Shown here one piece after another: positions 9,573-18,595 of a stretch of 64,000 bases of DNA; the stretch's first letter is position 1; the number at the start of each line of letters is the position of its first letter. The position numbers and the translations under genes are program-made. The stretch is from assembly GCA_043773745.1 (NCBI GenBank), contig JAYVEV010000122.1, positions 48,766 through 112,765 of the forward strand, given 5' to 3'. The notes under the pieces are model-generated. The model made no database searches, was not told the origin of the DNA, and saw only the letters and a program-made list of their open reading frames with translations. The stretch comes from UKL13-2 sp043773745 (GTDB lineage Bacteria; Pseudomonadota; Gammaproteobacteria; Burkholderiales; Usitatibacteraceae).

Positions 9573-9941
9573 ATGACAGATCGTTTTGATTTTCTTGAAA
9601 TTAGGCCGCGCGATTTCGAAAAATCGCTGGCGTTTTATCGCGATGTAATGGGATGGGCTGTTTCGGCAGCAGCATCTTCCGGCATCAGTCAAAACGCCGT
9701 GGTGAGCGGCGGCAGTATTCGCATCCTGCTGCGGCAAACGGTCCATTCCAGCGATGCCACCACATCGGCAATGACTCTATACCTCGATATTCATGACGCC
9801 CACCATCGCTTCGCAAAAATTCCGCCGGGTGAACACATCATTAAAACGCCATGTCCTGATGAATTCGGCAAGCTGCATTTTGTATTGCGTGACCCAGACG
9901 GCTACACCATTGTATTTAACGAACTACGCCAACGATCTTGA
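9573..9941 (+). CDS. VOC (glyoxalase/bleomycin-resistance) family protein
   Basis: A 122-residue single-domain vicinal-oxygen-chelate protein. It opens with DFLEIRPRDFEKSLAFYRDVMGW and ends with LHFVLRDPDGYTIVFNE, the two ends of the paired beta-alpha-beta-beta-beta modules. The glutamate in the last strand is a usual metal ligand. The substrate cannot be told from sequence. Its TGA overlaps the TTG start of the next gene, so the two are probably translated together. Confidence 0.75.
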   Translation: MTDRFDFLEIRPRDFEKSLAFYRDVMGWAVSAAASSGISQNAVVSGGSIRILLRQTVHSSDATTSAMTLYLDIHDAHHRFAKIPPGEHIIKTPCPDEFGKLHFVLRDPDGYTIVFNELRQRS

Positions 9942-10882
9942 GTAGCCCCACGTTCTCCAAGCCCCGCGCGCTTCAGCGCGGCGGCACCGTTGGTATTTTT
10001 TCACCCGCTGGCGCACTCAGTGCTGAACGTGCGAATGCTGGAGCGGCCACCCTGCAATCGCTCGGATTTCGGACCGTGCTGGCTCCTGAGGTCTGTCATG
10101 AGTGGCGCTATTTTGCGGGCACGGATGATGAGCGTATCGCCAGCTTCCATGCCATGCTGGCAGATCCACAAATTGACGCGATGATGATGTCCCGCGGCGG
10201 CTATGGCTTTTCGCGCCTGCTACACCGTATTGATTGGCAGGCCGTCGCAAATTCAAAAAAAGTGTTTTGCGGGTTCAGTGATTTCACGGCGTTCAATTTG
10301 GCAGCGCTAGCCCAAGCCAGACTGATTACCTTTGCCGGCCCGGGATCATCAACTGACTTTGACTGGCGTAATGACACCCCTGAAATTGCCTCGGACCATG
10401 CGTTCATGTCCGAGCATTGCTGGCCTGTATTACAAGGTGAGTCAATACACACAGAACCGTTCATGTCCGAACACAACTATGCATCGCAAGTGATTACCGG
10501 TTCGCTTTGGGGCAGCAACCTCTCGCTCCTGACCCATTTGGTCGGCACGCCCTATCTGCCGGACATTGAGGGCGGGATTTTATTCATCGAAGAGATTGAT
10601 GAAGAACCCTATGCGATTGAACGGCAGCTCTACCAGCTATTCCATGCGGGCATTTTGCAAAAACAAAAAGCGCTGATCCTGGCTGACTTTACAGACTGTG
10701 AGCCCACCTCGGGTCGCTTCGCCTACACGATGGCCCATGTCACTGAAACCTTGCGCGAGTTGCTGCCCTATCCGGTGTTGACGGGGCTGCCGTTTGGCCA
10801 TGTCGCCAAAAAATTAACGCTGCCCTACGGGGGACAGGCAAAACTGAGTATTACTCCAGGGCAATTTAGTCTTGCTTACTAG
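9938..10882 (+). CDS. ldcA: Muramoyltetrapeptide LD-carboxypeptidase (S66 family)
   Basis: A 314-residue serine peptidase of the LdcA/MccF family, which removes the terminal D-alanine from murein tetrapeptides during cell-wall recycling. Seen are GIFSPAGAL at the N-terminus, MMSRGGYGFSRLL, the nucleophile elbow in CGFSDFTA, the acidic segment FIEEIDEEPYAIERQL and the C-terminal histidine in LPFGHV. The expected Ser-Glu-His triad is therefore present. No in-frame ATG lies near the N-terminus, and translation probably starts at the TTG that overlaps the stop of the VOC gene. There is no signal peptide, so it acts in the cytoplasm. Confidence 0.88.
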   Translation: MSSPTFSKPRALQRGGTVGIFSPAGALSAERANAGAATLQSLGFRTVLAPEVCHEWRYFAGTDDERIASFHAMLADPQIDAMMMSRGGYGFSRLLHRIDWQAVANSKKVFCGFSDFTAFNLAALAQARLITFAGPGSSTDFDWRNDTPEIASDHAFMSEHCWPVLQGESIHTEPFMSEHNYASQVITGSLWGSNLSLLTHLVGTPYLPDIEGGILFIEEIDEEPYAIERQLYQLFHAGILQKQKALILADFTDCEPTSGRFAYTMAHVTETLRELLPYPVLTGLPFGHVAKKLTLPYGGQAKLSITPGQFSLAY

Positions 10883-10893
10883 CATTAGCCCAC

Positions 10894-11484
10894 ATGAATT
10901 TTGCTGAATTAGTTCTGACGGCGCTGGCACTGGCCATGGATTCCGTGGCGGTATCAATCGCCAGCGGCCTTTCAATAAAGCAGCCGCATGTGCTGCGCAT
11001 CCGTGATGCGTTAAAGATGGCCGCATATTTCGGCACGTTTCAGGCGATTATGCCGCTGCTGGGCTATTTGCTGGGTTTATCCGTTGCAAAATGGATCGAT
11101 ACTTACGGTGGCATCATTGCCTTTGTGGTGTTGATGGGACTTGGTCTGAAAATGATTTATGAGTCGCGCAGTGCGGGTGAAGAAAAAATGGGCTCGCCAA
11201 CGCCGTTTGGCACCCGCACATTGATAACCTTGGCGATCGCCACCAGCCTAGATGCCCTCGCGGTCGGTGTGTCGTTTTCACTTTTACAAATAGGGCTCGC
11301 CTCAACTGTACTTGTGATCGGTGTCGTCACTTTCGCTTTATGCCTGCCCGCCGTTTGGTTTGGCTCTCAGTTTGGTGCGCGAATGGGTAAAGCCACCGCG
11401 AAATACGCAGAGGTATTTGGCGGCGTAGTATTGATTGTCATTGGCTGCAAACTTCTTATTGGGTCATTACTTGTTGGAAAATAA
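10894..11484 (+). CDS. mntP: Manganese efflux pump MntP
   Basis: A 196-residue, six-helix membrane protein of the MntP (DUF204) family that exports Mn2+. Conserved acidic residues sit in helix 1 (ALAMDSVAVSIASG) and in the mirror helix (TSLDALAVGVSFSL), the duplicated motif of the family. It starts 11 bp after ldcA. That leaves no room for the manganese-sensing yybP-ykoY riboswitch that often precedes mntP, so control must be through the upstream genes' promoter or another mechanism. Confidence 0.92.
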   Translation: MNFAELVLTALALAMDSVAVSIASGLSIKQPHVLRIRDALKMAAYFGTFQAIMPLLGYLLGLSVAKWIDTYGGIIAFVVLMGLGLKMIYESRSAGEEKMGSPTPFGTRTLITLAIATSLDALAVGVSFSLLQIGLASTVLVIGVVTFALCLPAVWFGSQFGARMGKATAKYAEVFGGVVLIVIGCKLLIGSLLVGK

Positions 11485-11498
11485 GATCAGGAAATAAA

Positions 11499-13610
11499 AT
11501 GGAAAAGCCCGCTATCACCCATACCCGCACTGTTTATCGGGCCTGCAACCTTTGTGAAGCCATTTGCGGACTGGAAATCAAAGTCGAAGGTACGCACATC
11601 GTTAGCATTCGCGGCGATGACGCAGACCCTTTCAGTCGCGGTCATATTTGCCCCAAGGCCATAGCGCTAAAGGATATTCACGAAGATGAAAATCGTCTGC
11701 ATCATCCCATCCAAAAAATCAATGGCGAATGGCACAAAATTTCATGGGATGAAGCGTTCGACCTGGCGGCTGAAAAGCTAGCCTCTCTAAATGCAAAACA
11801 TGGCAACAATGCCATCGGCTTTTATGCAGGCAATCCCTCGGTTCACAATATCGGCACCCTGTTGAGCGTGCCGTCGCTGGTGCGTGCGCTAAAAACAAAA
11901 AACGCGTTTAGTGCAACGTCTGTTGATCAATTGCCGCAACAATTGGCATCGCTGCTGATGTTCGGGCACCAGTTCATGATCACCATTCCCGATATTGATC
12001 ACACCGATTATTTTTTGATTCTCGGCGGTAACCCGGTTGCGTCCAACGGCAGCATGATGACCGTGCCCGACGTCACCAAACGCCTTGCTGCCGTGCGGGA
12101 ACGTGGCGGTAAGGTTGTATTGATTGACCCGCGCCGCACCGAGACCGCAGAGATTGCCAGCGAGCATCACTTCATTCGCCCTAGCTCCGACGCGGCGTTA
12201 TTGATGGCGATGATTAACGTGATGAAAACTGAAAATTTATTTCGGATTTCTCAACCGGAAAAATTAACCGGCTTGGACGAAGCGCTAGCGGCGATTGCCG
12301 ATGTCACGCCTGCAGCAGCCGCCAAACTTACCGGCATTACGGCCGAAAATATTAGCCGTATTGCGCGCGAATTTGCCGTGGCATCCTCGGCTGTTTGTTA
12401 TGGGCGCATTGGTACCACCCTGCAAGCTTTTGGCACCCTGAATCAATGGTTGGTCCAATTGATGAATATTGTCACCGGCAATCTGGATCGGGTGGGTGGA
12501 TCCATGCCAACTAACCCGATCATTCCCATCACCGGCTCAGGCACTAAGCCCGGCAGCCATGCGCGCTGGCATTCACGGGTGAGCCATTTGCCGGAGTCAG
12601 GCGGCGAGCTACCCGTGGCCGCGCTGGCCGAAGAAATTCTGACTGCGGGTGAAGGACAAATTCGCGCGCTTGTCACCACCTGCGGCAACCCGGTACTGTC
12701 TACGCCCAACGGCCGCAAACTTGACGAAGCGCTAGACTCACTTGATTTCATGGTTTCAATTGACATTTATTTGAACGAAACCACTCGCCATGCTGATCTA
12801 ATTTTGCCACCCACTTCGAGCTTGAACCACGATCACTACGATCTTATTTTTAATGCCTTCGCCGTGCGCAATGTAACGCGCTTTAACGCTGCCATGTGGC
12901 CAAAGCCTGACGATGAACGCTACGACTGGGAAATTTTTGGCGGATTGGTTAAGCGGCTTTCGGTCAAACTAGAACGCGAAGCGCGTCCCGCTATCTCGAC
13001 TACCAAATTGATTGCAGGCATGCTGAAAACGGGCGAAGCCGTGCATGGCATTTCGTTCGCACAACTGTTGGAGGCCGAGCACGGCATTGACTTAGGCGCA
13101 CTCAAGCCTTCGCTTTACTCACGGCTTGAAACAGTGGATGGCAAAATAAATTGCGCCCCCGAGGCGATTATCCGAGATGTAGCCCGCCTAAAGCTGCATC
13201 TCGCCAACAACCCAGCCCCGCTCACCATGATCGGTCGTCGCCATGTACGCAGTAATAATTCGTGGATGCACAATTCGCATCGGCTCGTGAAAGGCAAACC
13301 GCGCGACCAACTAATGATGCATCCCGCTGATCTCGCCGCACGCGGGCTTCATGATGGCCAGCTCGTGCAGGTGGCATCGCGCATCGGCCATGTTGAAATC
13401 GCTGTATTGTCCACAGACAGCCTGATGCCAGGTGTTGTCTCGCTCCCGCATGGTTTTGGCCACAGCCGCCCGGGCACGCGTCTGGGCATCGCGCATCAAC
13501 ACGCGGGAGTGAGCTACAACGACCTGAGTGACGGGCGCGATATCGATGTTATATCCGGCAATGCTGCGCTTAACGGTATTGCCGTCGAAGTAACGAGTGC
13601 GTCAACCTAA
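11499..13610 (+). CDS. Molybdopterin-dependent oxidoreductase (Fdh-like)
   Basis: A 703-residue DMSO-reductase superfamily protein. The N-terminal cluster motif CNLCEAICGLEI followed by RGHICPK gives the four cysteines of a [4Fe-4S] cluster. Domains then follow the usual order: Mo-bisMGD binding (residues about 60-480) and the C-terminal dinucleotide-binding barrel (about 570-700). No Tat signal is present, so it is cytoplasmic. At the position where formate dehydrogenases carry Sec or Cys (after SVDQLPQQ) I see no cysteine. No electron-transfer subunit or cofactor gene is adjacent. The substrate is unknown. It starts 14 bp after mntP. Confidence 0.85.
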   Translation: MEKPAITHTRTVYRACNLCEAICGLEIKVEGTHIVSIRGDDADPFSRGHICPKAIALKDIHEDENRLHHPIQKINGEWHKISWDEAFDLAAEKLASLNAKHGNNAIGFYAGNPSVHNIGTLLSVPSLVRALKTKNAFSATSVDQLPQQLASLLMFGHQFMITIPDIDHTDYFLILGGNPVASNGSMMTVPDVTKRLAAVRERGGKVVLIDPRRTETAEIASEHHFIRPSSDAALLMAMINVMKTENLFRISQPEKLTGLDEALAAIADVTPAAAAKLTGITAENISRIAREFAVASSAVCYGRIGTTLQAFGTLNQWLVQLMNIVTGNLDRVGGSMPTNPIIPITGSGTKPGSHARWHSRVSHLPESGGELPVAALAEEILTAGEGQIRALVTTCGNPVLSTPNGRKLDEALDSLDFMVSIDIYLNETTRHADLILPPTSSLNHDHYDLIFNAFAVRNVTRFNAAMWPKPDDERYDWEIFGGLVKRLSVKLEREARPAISTTKLIAGMLKTGEAVHGISFAQLLEAEHGIDLGALKPSLYSRLETVDGKINCAPEAIIRDVARLKLHLANNPAPLTMIGRRHVRSNNSWMHNSHRLVKGKPRDQLMMHPADLAARGLHDGQLVQVASRIGHVEIAVLSTDSLMPGVVSLPHGFGHSRPGTRLGIAHQHAGVSYNDLSDGRDIDVISGNAALNGIAVEVTSAST

Positions 13611-13674
13611 GCGGGCGTGTCACGTTTTAAGCTTAGCAACACAACTACATTCCTGAATCACTCACGGAGACCCC

Positions 13675-14004
13675 GTGAATAAATTTTTTGCCGCGCTGCT
13701 ACTCGCTCTGCTACTTGCCGCCACGTCGGTCTATGCCGCTACCGATGGCAAAACAGCCCAAAACAACAAGATGAAAACCTGCAGCGCCGATTTCAAAGCA
13801 ACCGGCAAGCCCAGTGGAGAACGAAAGGCATTCATGAAAGAGTGCCTCAAAAAAGACAGCACGCCCGCCAAAACAGCCGACGCAGCCGGCGACAAAAAAT
13901 CCACCCAGCAAGAAAAAATGAAAACCTGCAACGCGGATGTCAAGAGCGGTAACAAAACAGGTGCCGATCGCAAAGCATTCATGAAAGAATGCCTGAGCAA
14001 ATAA
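13675..14004 (+). CDS. PsiF-repeat periplasmic protein
   Basis: A 109-residue protein with an N-terminal signal peptide (cleavage likely after VYAA, near residue 22) and two PsiF repeats. Each repeat runs from KMKTC to AFMKECL; the cysteines are at 36/57 and 85/106, so both pairs are spaced 21 residues apart. PsiF is named for phosphate-starvation induction in E. coli; its biochemical role is unknown. The start is a GTG with GGAG six bases upstream. A strong terminator follows. Confidence 0.85.
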   Translation: MNKFFAALLLALLLAATSVYAATDGKTAQNNKMKTCSADFKATGKPSGERKAFMKECLKKDSTPAKTADAAGDKKSTQQEKMKTCNADVKSGNKTGADRKAFMKECLSK

Positions 14005-14045
14005 ACTGATTTAGCTTGCCACGCCAGATCATTACGCTGGCAAAC

Positions 14046-14070
14046 AAAAGGGCGCACCGAGCGCCCTTTT
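14046..14070 (+). terminator. Rho-independent terminator after the PsiF gene
   Basis: AAAAGGGCGC and GCGCCCTTTT form a ten-base-pair stem with the five-base loop ACCGA, ending in four T. It lies 42 bp after the psiF-like stop. The A-tract on the other side makes it potentially bidirectional. Confidence 0.85.
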
Positions 14071-14164
14071 GTGTTGTTACCAAGACCAGCATTGGCGGGT
14101 GTTACCAGCCTCTTTTTGCCTGAAGATGCCCGCCAATAAACGAGTTTCAATTAAAAATAAAGAA

Positions 14165-15874
14165 TCACTTAATTTTTTTGGCCGGCATTCCACGACCGCC
14201 TTGAAACAAAATGAGTTGCGTAATTTTACCGTCGCCGTCTTTCACAAATTGTAGCTGGGCATCAACCACACGCAGGAAAAATTTCGTATCTGATTCAGCG
14301 TAGATTTCCACCTTGCTTTGACCGGTAGCCTGACTCATGAATTTATCGCCCTCTCGCGTGATGGTCAATATGAAATTCGGCGCCAACTGGTATTCGCCCG
14401 CATAAGCATCAAAGGCTGCCGCCGCAAGCGGTATTGCCTGACGTTCTGCTGGCGGTTTGTCACTGATGCGCGGCACCGTTTCTTCAACACCATTCTGGAA
14501 AATCGTGAGGTGTGTAACTGCACCGTTGTCGTTTTTCAAGAACTTGAAACGTATAAATGAATTGACCAGGAAAAACTCAGTCTCCGACGAAGGCTGCAAA
14601 GCGGATTTGGGGCCACTCTTGCGTTGCGCGAATAGCTGACCATCAACGCGGCTGATCGTGCGTGTATTTTTATCCTCCGCTTTGTAGAGGCCCACAAATT
14701 GATCCAGTGTCTTGGTATCGAGCGTGATGACCTTGAACTCCGGATAGGGTTTGCCGATGACAATCGCGGCAATTTTCTCCGCTAAAAAATCAGGTCTCGC
14801 AGCGGGTGCGTCCTGGTTCATCAGCATAGCAACATAAATTTTACCTTCGGGGATGCGAATCACATGGGTGACAAAGCCCGGAATACCGCCGCCATGCTCA
14901 ATACTGTCGCGCCCCTGAATTTTGCGGACGAACCAGCCGTATGCGTAGCCGGTGGATTTACCGTCGCTTAGTTTGTAAGGCGTAAAAGTCTGCTTCCAAG
15001 TCGCGGGCTTGAGCAGCTTGCCCGCGCTGATGGCGGCATCCCACAAGGCCAAATCATCCACATTCGACACTAACGCACCAGCCGCATAAGGCCACCCCAT
15101 GCTAATGGCCTCAGCTTTGACATAGCCATCCTTGCTGGGTGAGTAACCTTCTACACGCTTGGTCTTATTGCGCTCGTAACCTTCATAGGCGGTATGCCGC
15201 ATCCCCAGTGGCTCAAAAATACTCTTGGCTAAAAACTCCGCGTATGTTTGGCTGGAAATTTTTTCAATAATCGCGCCTAACAAAAAATAACCCGAGTTGC
15301 TGTATTCAAAACGTGTGCCTGACTCAAACTGCAGCGGTACATCCTTGAAAAAATCGATCATTTTCGCTATCGAAGTATCGTCTTTCATTACCTTTTGAAA
15401 TCCAGGCAGCGATGTGTAGCCGACGATGCCTGAAGTATGGGTGAGCAAATGTTCTACGGTGATGATTTTGCCGTGGGTGGGGTAATCAGGCAGATATTTG
15501 CGAATGTCATCACTCACAGCGAGCTTGCCCTGATCGGCCAGCATCATGATCGCCACAGCGGTAAATTGTTTGGTAACCGAACCCAGGCGGAATGTCATTT
15601 CCGGTGTCAGCGCCGTTTTCTCTTCTAGATTCGCCATGCCATAGGCTTTGCGGAATATCATCTTGCCATCGCGGGTGACGATAATCGTTGCGCCGGGTTC
15701 GTTAGCTTTGAATTGAGTAGCAACGGCTGCATCAATTGACGACGCCACATCCGATTGTGCATGGACAGATTGCAGGCTTACAGCGGAAAATAATGTCAGG
15801 ATAAAAAATGAAGTTAGTGCGTAATTGAGTGAGTAAGTAATTGCGTGGCGCGTGATTCGAACAAATGAAAACAT
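14165..15874 (-). CDS. Secreted serine hydrolase (beta-lactamase/AmpC-like, S12)
   Basis: A 569-residue exported protein. The start at 15874 has GGAG seven bases upstream and yields a good signal peptide ending VHAQS; a longer open frame reaches 16024 but lacks a ribosome site. The class C-like catalytic motifs are SVTK (SxxK), EYSNSGY (YxN) and HGGG in place of KTG. After about residue 370 come two DUF3471-like beta modules. Such proteins act on D-amino peptides or esters in the periplasm; the exact substrate cannot be stated. The gene is divergent from the MBOAT gene. Confidence 0.85.
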   Translation of the reverse strand: MFSFVRITRHAITYSLNYALTSFFILTLFSAVSLQSVHAQSDVASSIDAAVATQFKANEPGATIIVTRDGKMIFRKAYGMANLEEKTALTPEMTFRLGSVTKQFTAVAIMMLADQGKLAVSDDIRKYLPDYPTHGKIITVEHLLTHTSGIVGYTSLPGFQKVMKDDTSIAKMIDFFKDVPLQFESGTRFEYSNSGYFLLGAIIEKISSQTYAEFLAKSIFEPLGMRHTAYEGYERNKTKRVEGYSPSKDGYVKAEAISMGWPYAAGALVSNVDDLALWDAAISAGKLLKPATWKQTFTPYKLSDGKSTGYAYGWFVRKIQGRDSIEHGGGIPGFVTHVIRIPEGKIYVAMLMNQDAPAARPDFLAEKIAAIVIGKPYPEFKVITLDTKTLDQFVGLYKAEDKNTRTISRVDGQLFAQRKSGPKSALQPSSETEFFLVNSFIRFKFLKNDNGAVTHLTIFQNGVEETVPRISDKPPAERQAIPLAAAAFDAYAGEYQLAPNFILTITREGDKFMSQATGQSKVEIYAESDTKFFLRVVDAQLQFVKDGDGKITQLILFQGGRGMPAKKIK

Positions 15875-16023
15875 TAGATACTCCGCTGAAAATGAGCCCA
15901 CATCATAGCCGTATCCAGCCAGGAGTGAACTACATTCCGTGGCGCATCTTCTGCATTTCATCGCCGAGTTTGTGATACGGTTATGCATATTAAAAATAAA
16001 CGACTCGTCAGGGAGACGTACCA

Positions 16024-17439
16024 ATGGTTTTTAATTCACTCACGTTTGTGGTGTTCTTTGCGCTTGTGCTCGTGCTGCATTCCATGCCATTCGGCTGGAC
16101 CACAAAAAAAGTCAATCTGCTGGTCGCCAGCTATCTTTTCTACGCGGCGTGGAATCCACCGTTCATCATTTTGTTGTGGGTATCAACCGTAGTCGATTGG
16201 TATGCCGCGCAAAAGTTGGTGAAGGCCGAGCGCCAGAGTGCGCGACGTGCGTGGATGCTGCTCTCGGTTGTTGCCAATCTGGGGATGCTCAGCTACTTCA
16301 AATACGGCACCTTCCTGCTGGCTAATTTTTCAGCCTTCATGGGTACCATGGGTGTTACCTATACGCCGCCTACATTCGACATCGTGCTGCCAGTAGGTAT
16401 CTCGTTCTACACCTTTGCCACCATGTCTTACACGCTCGATATTTATCTGCGGCGCGCAGAGCCCGCACGTAATTTTCTTGATTACGCATTGTTTGTCACC
16501 TTCTTCCCGCATCTGGTGGCCGGGCCGATCATGCGACCGACTGAGCTGGTGCCGCAGTTCGAGCAACCGCGTCGTGCAACGCCGGATATGATGCGCTTCG
16601 GCCTTGCGCTAATGACGCTCGGCATGTTCCAGAAAGTAGTGCTGGCCGATAGTTTCCTTGCTGGCGCTGCCGAAAAAATCTTTGACGGGAAGCAAATTCC
16701 CGGTGCACTCGACTCCTGGATCGCGACGCTGGCTTTCAGCGGCCAGATCTTTTGCGACTTTGCCGGTTACTCCACCACGGCAATCGGCGCGGCGATGTGC
16801 CTCGGTTTTGCGATGCCGGATAATTTTCGTTTTCCCTATGGCGCGGTGGGCTTTTCTGATTTCTGGCGACGATGGCATATCACCTTGTCATCATGGCTGC
16901 GCGACTATCTGTATATCCCGCTGGGCGGCAACCGCCATGGCGAAGCACGAACCTATCTGGCGCTGATGGTCACGATGCTGCTGGGTGGACTCTGGCACGG
17001 CGCAAGCTGGACGTTTGTGGTCTGGGGCGGCTTGCATGGGGTGTATTTATCAGTAGAACGCTTGCTTCGTGCGCGTTTTGCAGGCTACCAACCGGGGCCG
17101 CTGATGCTGGTCTTGTTTGGCATGATTACTTACGCTTTGATCAATATAACCTGGGTATTTTTCCGCGCGCACAGTTTCGGCAAGGCGTGGCAAATGTTGG
17201 GCGGCATGTTCGGTGCCAATGGCGATGCCAAGCCGATCCTGCCGACCGTACATCTGGTGATGGTTGCATTGATTACCAGCGGCCTTGTTTGTGCGCATTG
17301 GCTGATGCGCAATCGCACCCTTGAGTCCGTGGTGGCGCGAACACCCGCGCTACTGCTATCGGCAATCTGGGCACTGATGGCCTTCGCCATCGTCATCGCA
17401 CAAGGAGAGGGCAATGCCTTCATCTATTTCCAATTCTGA
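16024..17439 (+). CDS. MBOAT-family O-acyltransferase (AlgI-like)
   Basis: A 471-residue polytopic membrane protein. The core signature FWRRWHITLSSWLRDYLY followed by the invariant histidine in GLWHGASW is that of AlgI/DltB-type transferases, which move acyl (usually acetyl) groups across the inner membrane onto surface glycans. Eleven or so hydrophobic segments can be seen. The downstream gene overlaps it by 26 bp and encodes an SGNH-like partner, the usual arrangement for periplasmic O-acetylation. No polysaccharide synthesis genes are nearby, so the acceptor is unknown. Confidence 0.9.
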   Translation: MVFNSLTFVVFFALVLVLHSMPFGWTTKKVNLLVASYLFYAAWNPPFIILLWVSTVVDWYAAQKLVKAERQSARRAWMLLSVVANLGMLSYFKYGTFLLANFSAFMGTMGVTYTPPTFDIVLPVGISFYTFATMSYTLDIYLRRAEPARNFLDYALFVTFFPHLVAGPIMRPTELVPQFEQPRRATPDMMRFGLALMTLGMFQKVVLADSFLAGAAEKIFDGKQIPGALDSWIATLAFSGQIFCDFAGYSTTAIGAAMCLGFAMPDNFRFPYGAVGFSDFWRRWHITLSSWLRDYLYIPLGGNRHGEARTYLALMVTMLLGGLWHGASWTFVVWGGLHGVYLSVERLLRARFAGYQPGPLMLVLFGMITYALINITWVFFRAHSFGKAWQMLGGMFGANGDAKPILPTVHLVMVALITSGLVCAHWLMRNRTLESVVARTPALLLSAIWALMAFAIVIAQGEGNAFIYFQF

Positions 17440-18592
17440 AGCCGCCATTCCCTCCATTTCCGCAATGGAAAATTTTGAACGCCCTGGTTTCGTGCGCCTT
17501 ACGGCATCTGACCGCCCGGGAATTGCTCAGCCGGTACCTGAGCGCGATATTCCGCCGCGACCATGGGGACAGATAATTCTCGTTGCATTAGCATTCCTGA
17601 TTGCGCTGACTGCCGGATGGGAAATGTACTGGCGGAACTATGGTGCCACGCCAGCCTATGCCAACAGCAATGGCTCATGGGCTGCACAGCGGCGACGCAT
17701 TGATACCGGCGAGGGCACCAGCACCGTGCTGATCGGTTCCTCACGCGTGCTGTTCGATATTCAATTGCCCGTTTGGGAAGCCGCAACCGGTAAACGCCCG
17801 ATCCAACTGGCACTCGAAGGCACTTCAGCCGTCTTCACACTTGAAGACCTTGCCGATGATCCCAATTTCAAGGGGCGCTTGCTGATTGGTGTTACGCCCA
17901 GCTTATTTTTCTCGGGCTTTGGCTATCGTGCCGATGCGCTGCCCTACTTCCACAAAGAGAGTTTGACGCAACGCAGCGGACATTGGCTCTCGCAGCATTT
18001 GCTGGAACCCTATTTTGTATTCTACGAACCCGATTTTGCGTTAGCTACAGTAGTTAAACGTCAGGCATGGCCAGCACGCAACGGCGTATCCCAACGCACC
18101 AGTGTTCGCAAGCTGGCCTTATCAGATGCCGACCGTAATACCCATTTGTGGCAGAAAGTTGAAACAGACCCCGCCTATCAGGCCATGGCACGCAGCATCT
18201 GGGCAGAGAATTTCAAAGGCCCGCCGCCGCCCAATATGGACACCCCAGAGAAAATGCAGAAGCTCATTGATAAACAAATCGAGCGGGCCACTGCCGCTAT
18301 TTTGAAGTTACGGGCGCGCGGCGTCCGCTTAATGTTTGTACGCCTCCCGAGCAATGGAGATTTTTATGCCTTCGAGCAAATGGCATTTCCCAGAGCGCAA
18401 ACTTGGGATGTGCTGTTGCAGCGCACCGGCGCTACCGGCATTCACTTCGAGGACCATGCTGAACTACAAGGCTATGATCTACCGGAGTGGTCGCATTTAT
18501 CCGCAAGCGAAGCCAACCGATTCACCGCGGCGCTGGCGCCACTGGTCGAAAAGGAATTTGCCCGCTTGGAAAAAATGGTCGCGCGCCCTTAA
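17414..18592 (+). CDS. SGNH-hydrolase-like partner of MBOAT acyltransferase
   Basis: A 392-residue protein with a proline-rich cytoplasmic N-terminus, one transmembrane helix at about 52-70 and a periplasmic domain. LIGSSRVLFDIQLP near residues 107-120 supplies the SGNH nucleophile serine (GSSR block), and LPEWSHLSASEA near the C-terminus supplies a candidate catalytic histidine. This resembles AlgX/AlgJ or DHHW proteins, which receive acetyl groups from an MBOAT protein and pass them to a glycan. The start overlaps the MBOAT coding end. Its stop faces the astB stop with only three bases between. Confidence 0.72.
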   Translation: MPSSISNSEAAIPSISAMENFERPGFVRLTASDRPGIAQPVPERDIPPRPWGQIILVALAFLIALTAGWEMYWRNYGATPAYANSNGSWAAQRRRIDTGEGTSTVLIGSSRVLFDIQLPVWEAATGKRPIQLALEGTSAVFTLEDLADDPNFKGRLLIGVTPSLFFSGFGYRADALPYFHKESLTQRSGHWLSQHLLEPYFVFYEPDFALATVVKRQAWPARNGVSQRTSVRKLALSDADRNTHLWQKVETDPAYQAMARSIWAENFKGPPPPNMDTPEKMQKLIDKQIERATAAILKLRARGVRLMFVRLPSNGDFYAFEQMAFPRAQTWDVLLQRTGATGIHFEDHAELQGYDLPEWSHLSASEANRFTAALAPLVEKEFARLEKMVARP

Positions 18593-18595
18593 TTT

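Noticed and set aside
10883..10893. Manganese riboswitch (yybP-ykoY) expected before mntP
   Set aside because: Only 11 bp separate mntP from the preceding gene, so there is no room for the aptamer.
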